NCBI GenBank assembly: GCA_945487905.1
Contig: CALYTW010000011.1
Span: 1-33,827 of the forward strand
From: an uncultured cyanobacterium
GTDB taxonomy: Bacteria; Cyanobacteriota; Vampirovibrionia; Gastranaerophilales; Gastranaerophilaceae
Direction of reading: 5' to 3'
DNA length: 33,827 nt
In this document: positions 33,150 through 33,827 of the stretch, one piece after another
Layout: each line of letters opens with the position of its first letter
How positions within the stretch are numbered: the first letter of the stretch is position 1
Made by a program: the position numbers and the translations under genes
The notes under the pieces: model-generated
The model's database searches: none
Seen by the model: only the letters and a program-made list of their open reading frames with translations
What the model was told of the DNA's origin: nothing

Positions 33150-33548
33150 ATGTTAAAAATCAGATTAAAAAGACTGGGTGCTAAAAAAGCTCCAACATAC
33201 AGAGTTATTGTTATTAACTCTACCACTAAAAGAGAAGGTAAACCTATTGAAGAATTAGGTTACTACAATCCTAAAACTAAGGACATGAAGTTAAATAAAG
33301 AAGGTGCTGAGAGCTGGATTAAAAAAGGCGCTCAACCTACGGATACGGTCAAGTACCTTATTGCAAACTGCAATGCTGACGGTTCTTTGAACTATAAAAA
33401 GAAAGAAACGGTTAAGCTTTCGAAGAAGGCTATGGCTAAAAAAGCAGCAGAGGAAGAAGCAAAAGCTGCTGAAGCAGCTAAAGCCGCAGAGGAAGCTGCA
33501 AAGGCTGAAGCAGATACCCCTGCAGAAGAAGCTCCAACCGAAGCATAA
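33150..33548 (+). CDS. rpsP: 30S ribosomal protein S16 with low-complexity C-terminal tail
   Basis: 132 aa. Residues 1-80 are canonical S16: [31 protein letters not shown], and [13 protein letters not shown]16 is an early assembly protein of the small subunit body. The usual length is 80-90 aa. Here a tail of about 40 residues made of A, E and K, ending with [11 protein letters not shown], follows; such tails occur in several phyla. AGAAGGAAAAAAG precedes the ATG. A strong terminator follows 16 bp after the stop, so it is not visibly joined to rimM or ffh as in many bacteria. Confidence 0.96.
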   Translation: MLKIRLKRLGAKKAPTYRVIVINSTTKREGKPIEELGYYNPKTKDMKLNKEGAESWIKKGAQPTDTVKYLIANCNADGSLNYKKKETVKLSKKAMAKKAAEEEAKAAEAAKAAEEAAKAEADTPAEEAPTEA

Positions 33549-33564
33549 CGTAATTTTAGAAAAC

Positions 33565-33597
33565 AAAATGGGTTCATTTGATGAACCCATTTTTTTA
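33565..33597 (+). terminator. Rho-independent terminator of rpsP
   Basis: AAATGGGTTCA and TGAACCCATTT arms around TTTGA, followed by seven T. The following 180 bp hold no gene that I can support. Confidence 0.9.
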
Positions 33598-33776
33598 TTT
33601 AATAAAATAAACACCAAAGAAAAAGCTATGAACGAATCTCGTGCATAGCTGTTGATTAGGGATATGTGTATCGTCGTTTTTTAAGGAGTATAGGTATATA
33701 TTAGCAGTACATCTTTGAAATAAAATCATAAGAACGGAGGATTTTGTTAATAAATCTTAATATTTTGTATTTTGAA

Positions 33777-33827
33777 TTTGCGGAAAAACTTCGTTTTTCT
33801 TCGCAAACTTCGGGGTACGGTTTCGGG
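33777..33827. repeat. Second copy of hairpin element, cut by window end
   Basis: 33777-33825 is identical over 49 bp to 29913-29961 and includes the complete H1 hairpin. The two copies differ at the next base (G versus A). The remainder lies outside the window. Confidence 0.85.

Overview
The window looks like a chromosomal segment of a low-GC, strictly anaerobic, flagellated bacterium with a Gram-negative-type flagellum. It carries leftward fliH/fliF/fliE, a distant fliI, a flagellin gene and a three-subunit [FeFe] hydrogenase. Together with folate-dependent TrmFO and short N-terminal tags of the MKIN-x-IN type, this fits a gut member of the Gastranaerophilales (Vampirovibrionia, 'Melainabacteria'). 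That placement is inference from gene content and style; there is no rRNA in the window to confirm it. No tRNA, rRNA, CRISPR array, prophage or transposase gene was seen.

Layout. 1-3632 (minus): a flagellar basal-body operon fliE-fliF-X-fliH, where X sits in the fliG slot but is barely recognisable as FliG. A sigma-28-like promoter lies just upstream of fliE. 3972-7232 (plus): a CHASE2-GGDEF diguanylate cyclase and trmFO. 7233-8941: a promoter, a phased A-tract array, a degraded and frameshifted gene, and a block of palindromic intergenic repeats. 8942-9979: flagellin. 10053-12554 (minus): a SpoU-type RNA methyltransferase, an M24B aminopeptidase and a stand-alone parvulin. A perfect 27-bp inverted repeat separates these from 12777-15908 (plus): an ABC exporter and purB. 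15905-17251 (minus): fliI, away from its usual neighbours.

17496-22433 (plus) is the most unusual part. Two diverged paralogues of cofactor-independent phosphoglycerate mutase flank a 506-aa protein with a possible kinase-like catalytic loop. All three begin with a similar short N-terminal extension. Both mutase paralogues keep the metal and phosphoserine core but each has lost a different part of the substrate site, so they may be repurposed phosphatases or phosphotransferases. 22569-26755 is a hydC-hydB-hydA operon for an NAD(H)/ferredoxin-linked, probably electron-bifurcating hydrogenase, closed by a terminator.

27016-29799 (minus) is a 927-aa protein with an EF-hand, coiled coils, internal repeats and two glycine-rich hydrophobic segments; its function is unknown. 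The rest holds a uridine-kinase-like P-loop protein, a STAS-like protein, a single-cysteine CoA-disulfide-reductase/NADH-oxidase-type flavoprotein behind palindromic operator-like sites, and rpsP with an acidic/alanine-rich tail. Three families of short dispersed palindromic repeats lie in the gaps between genes.
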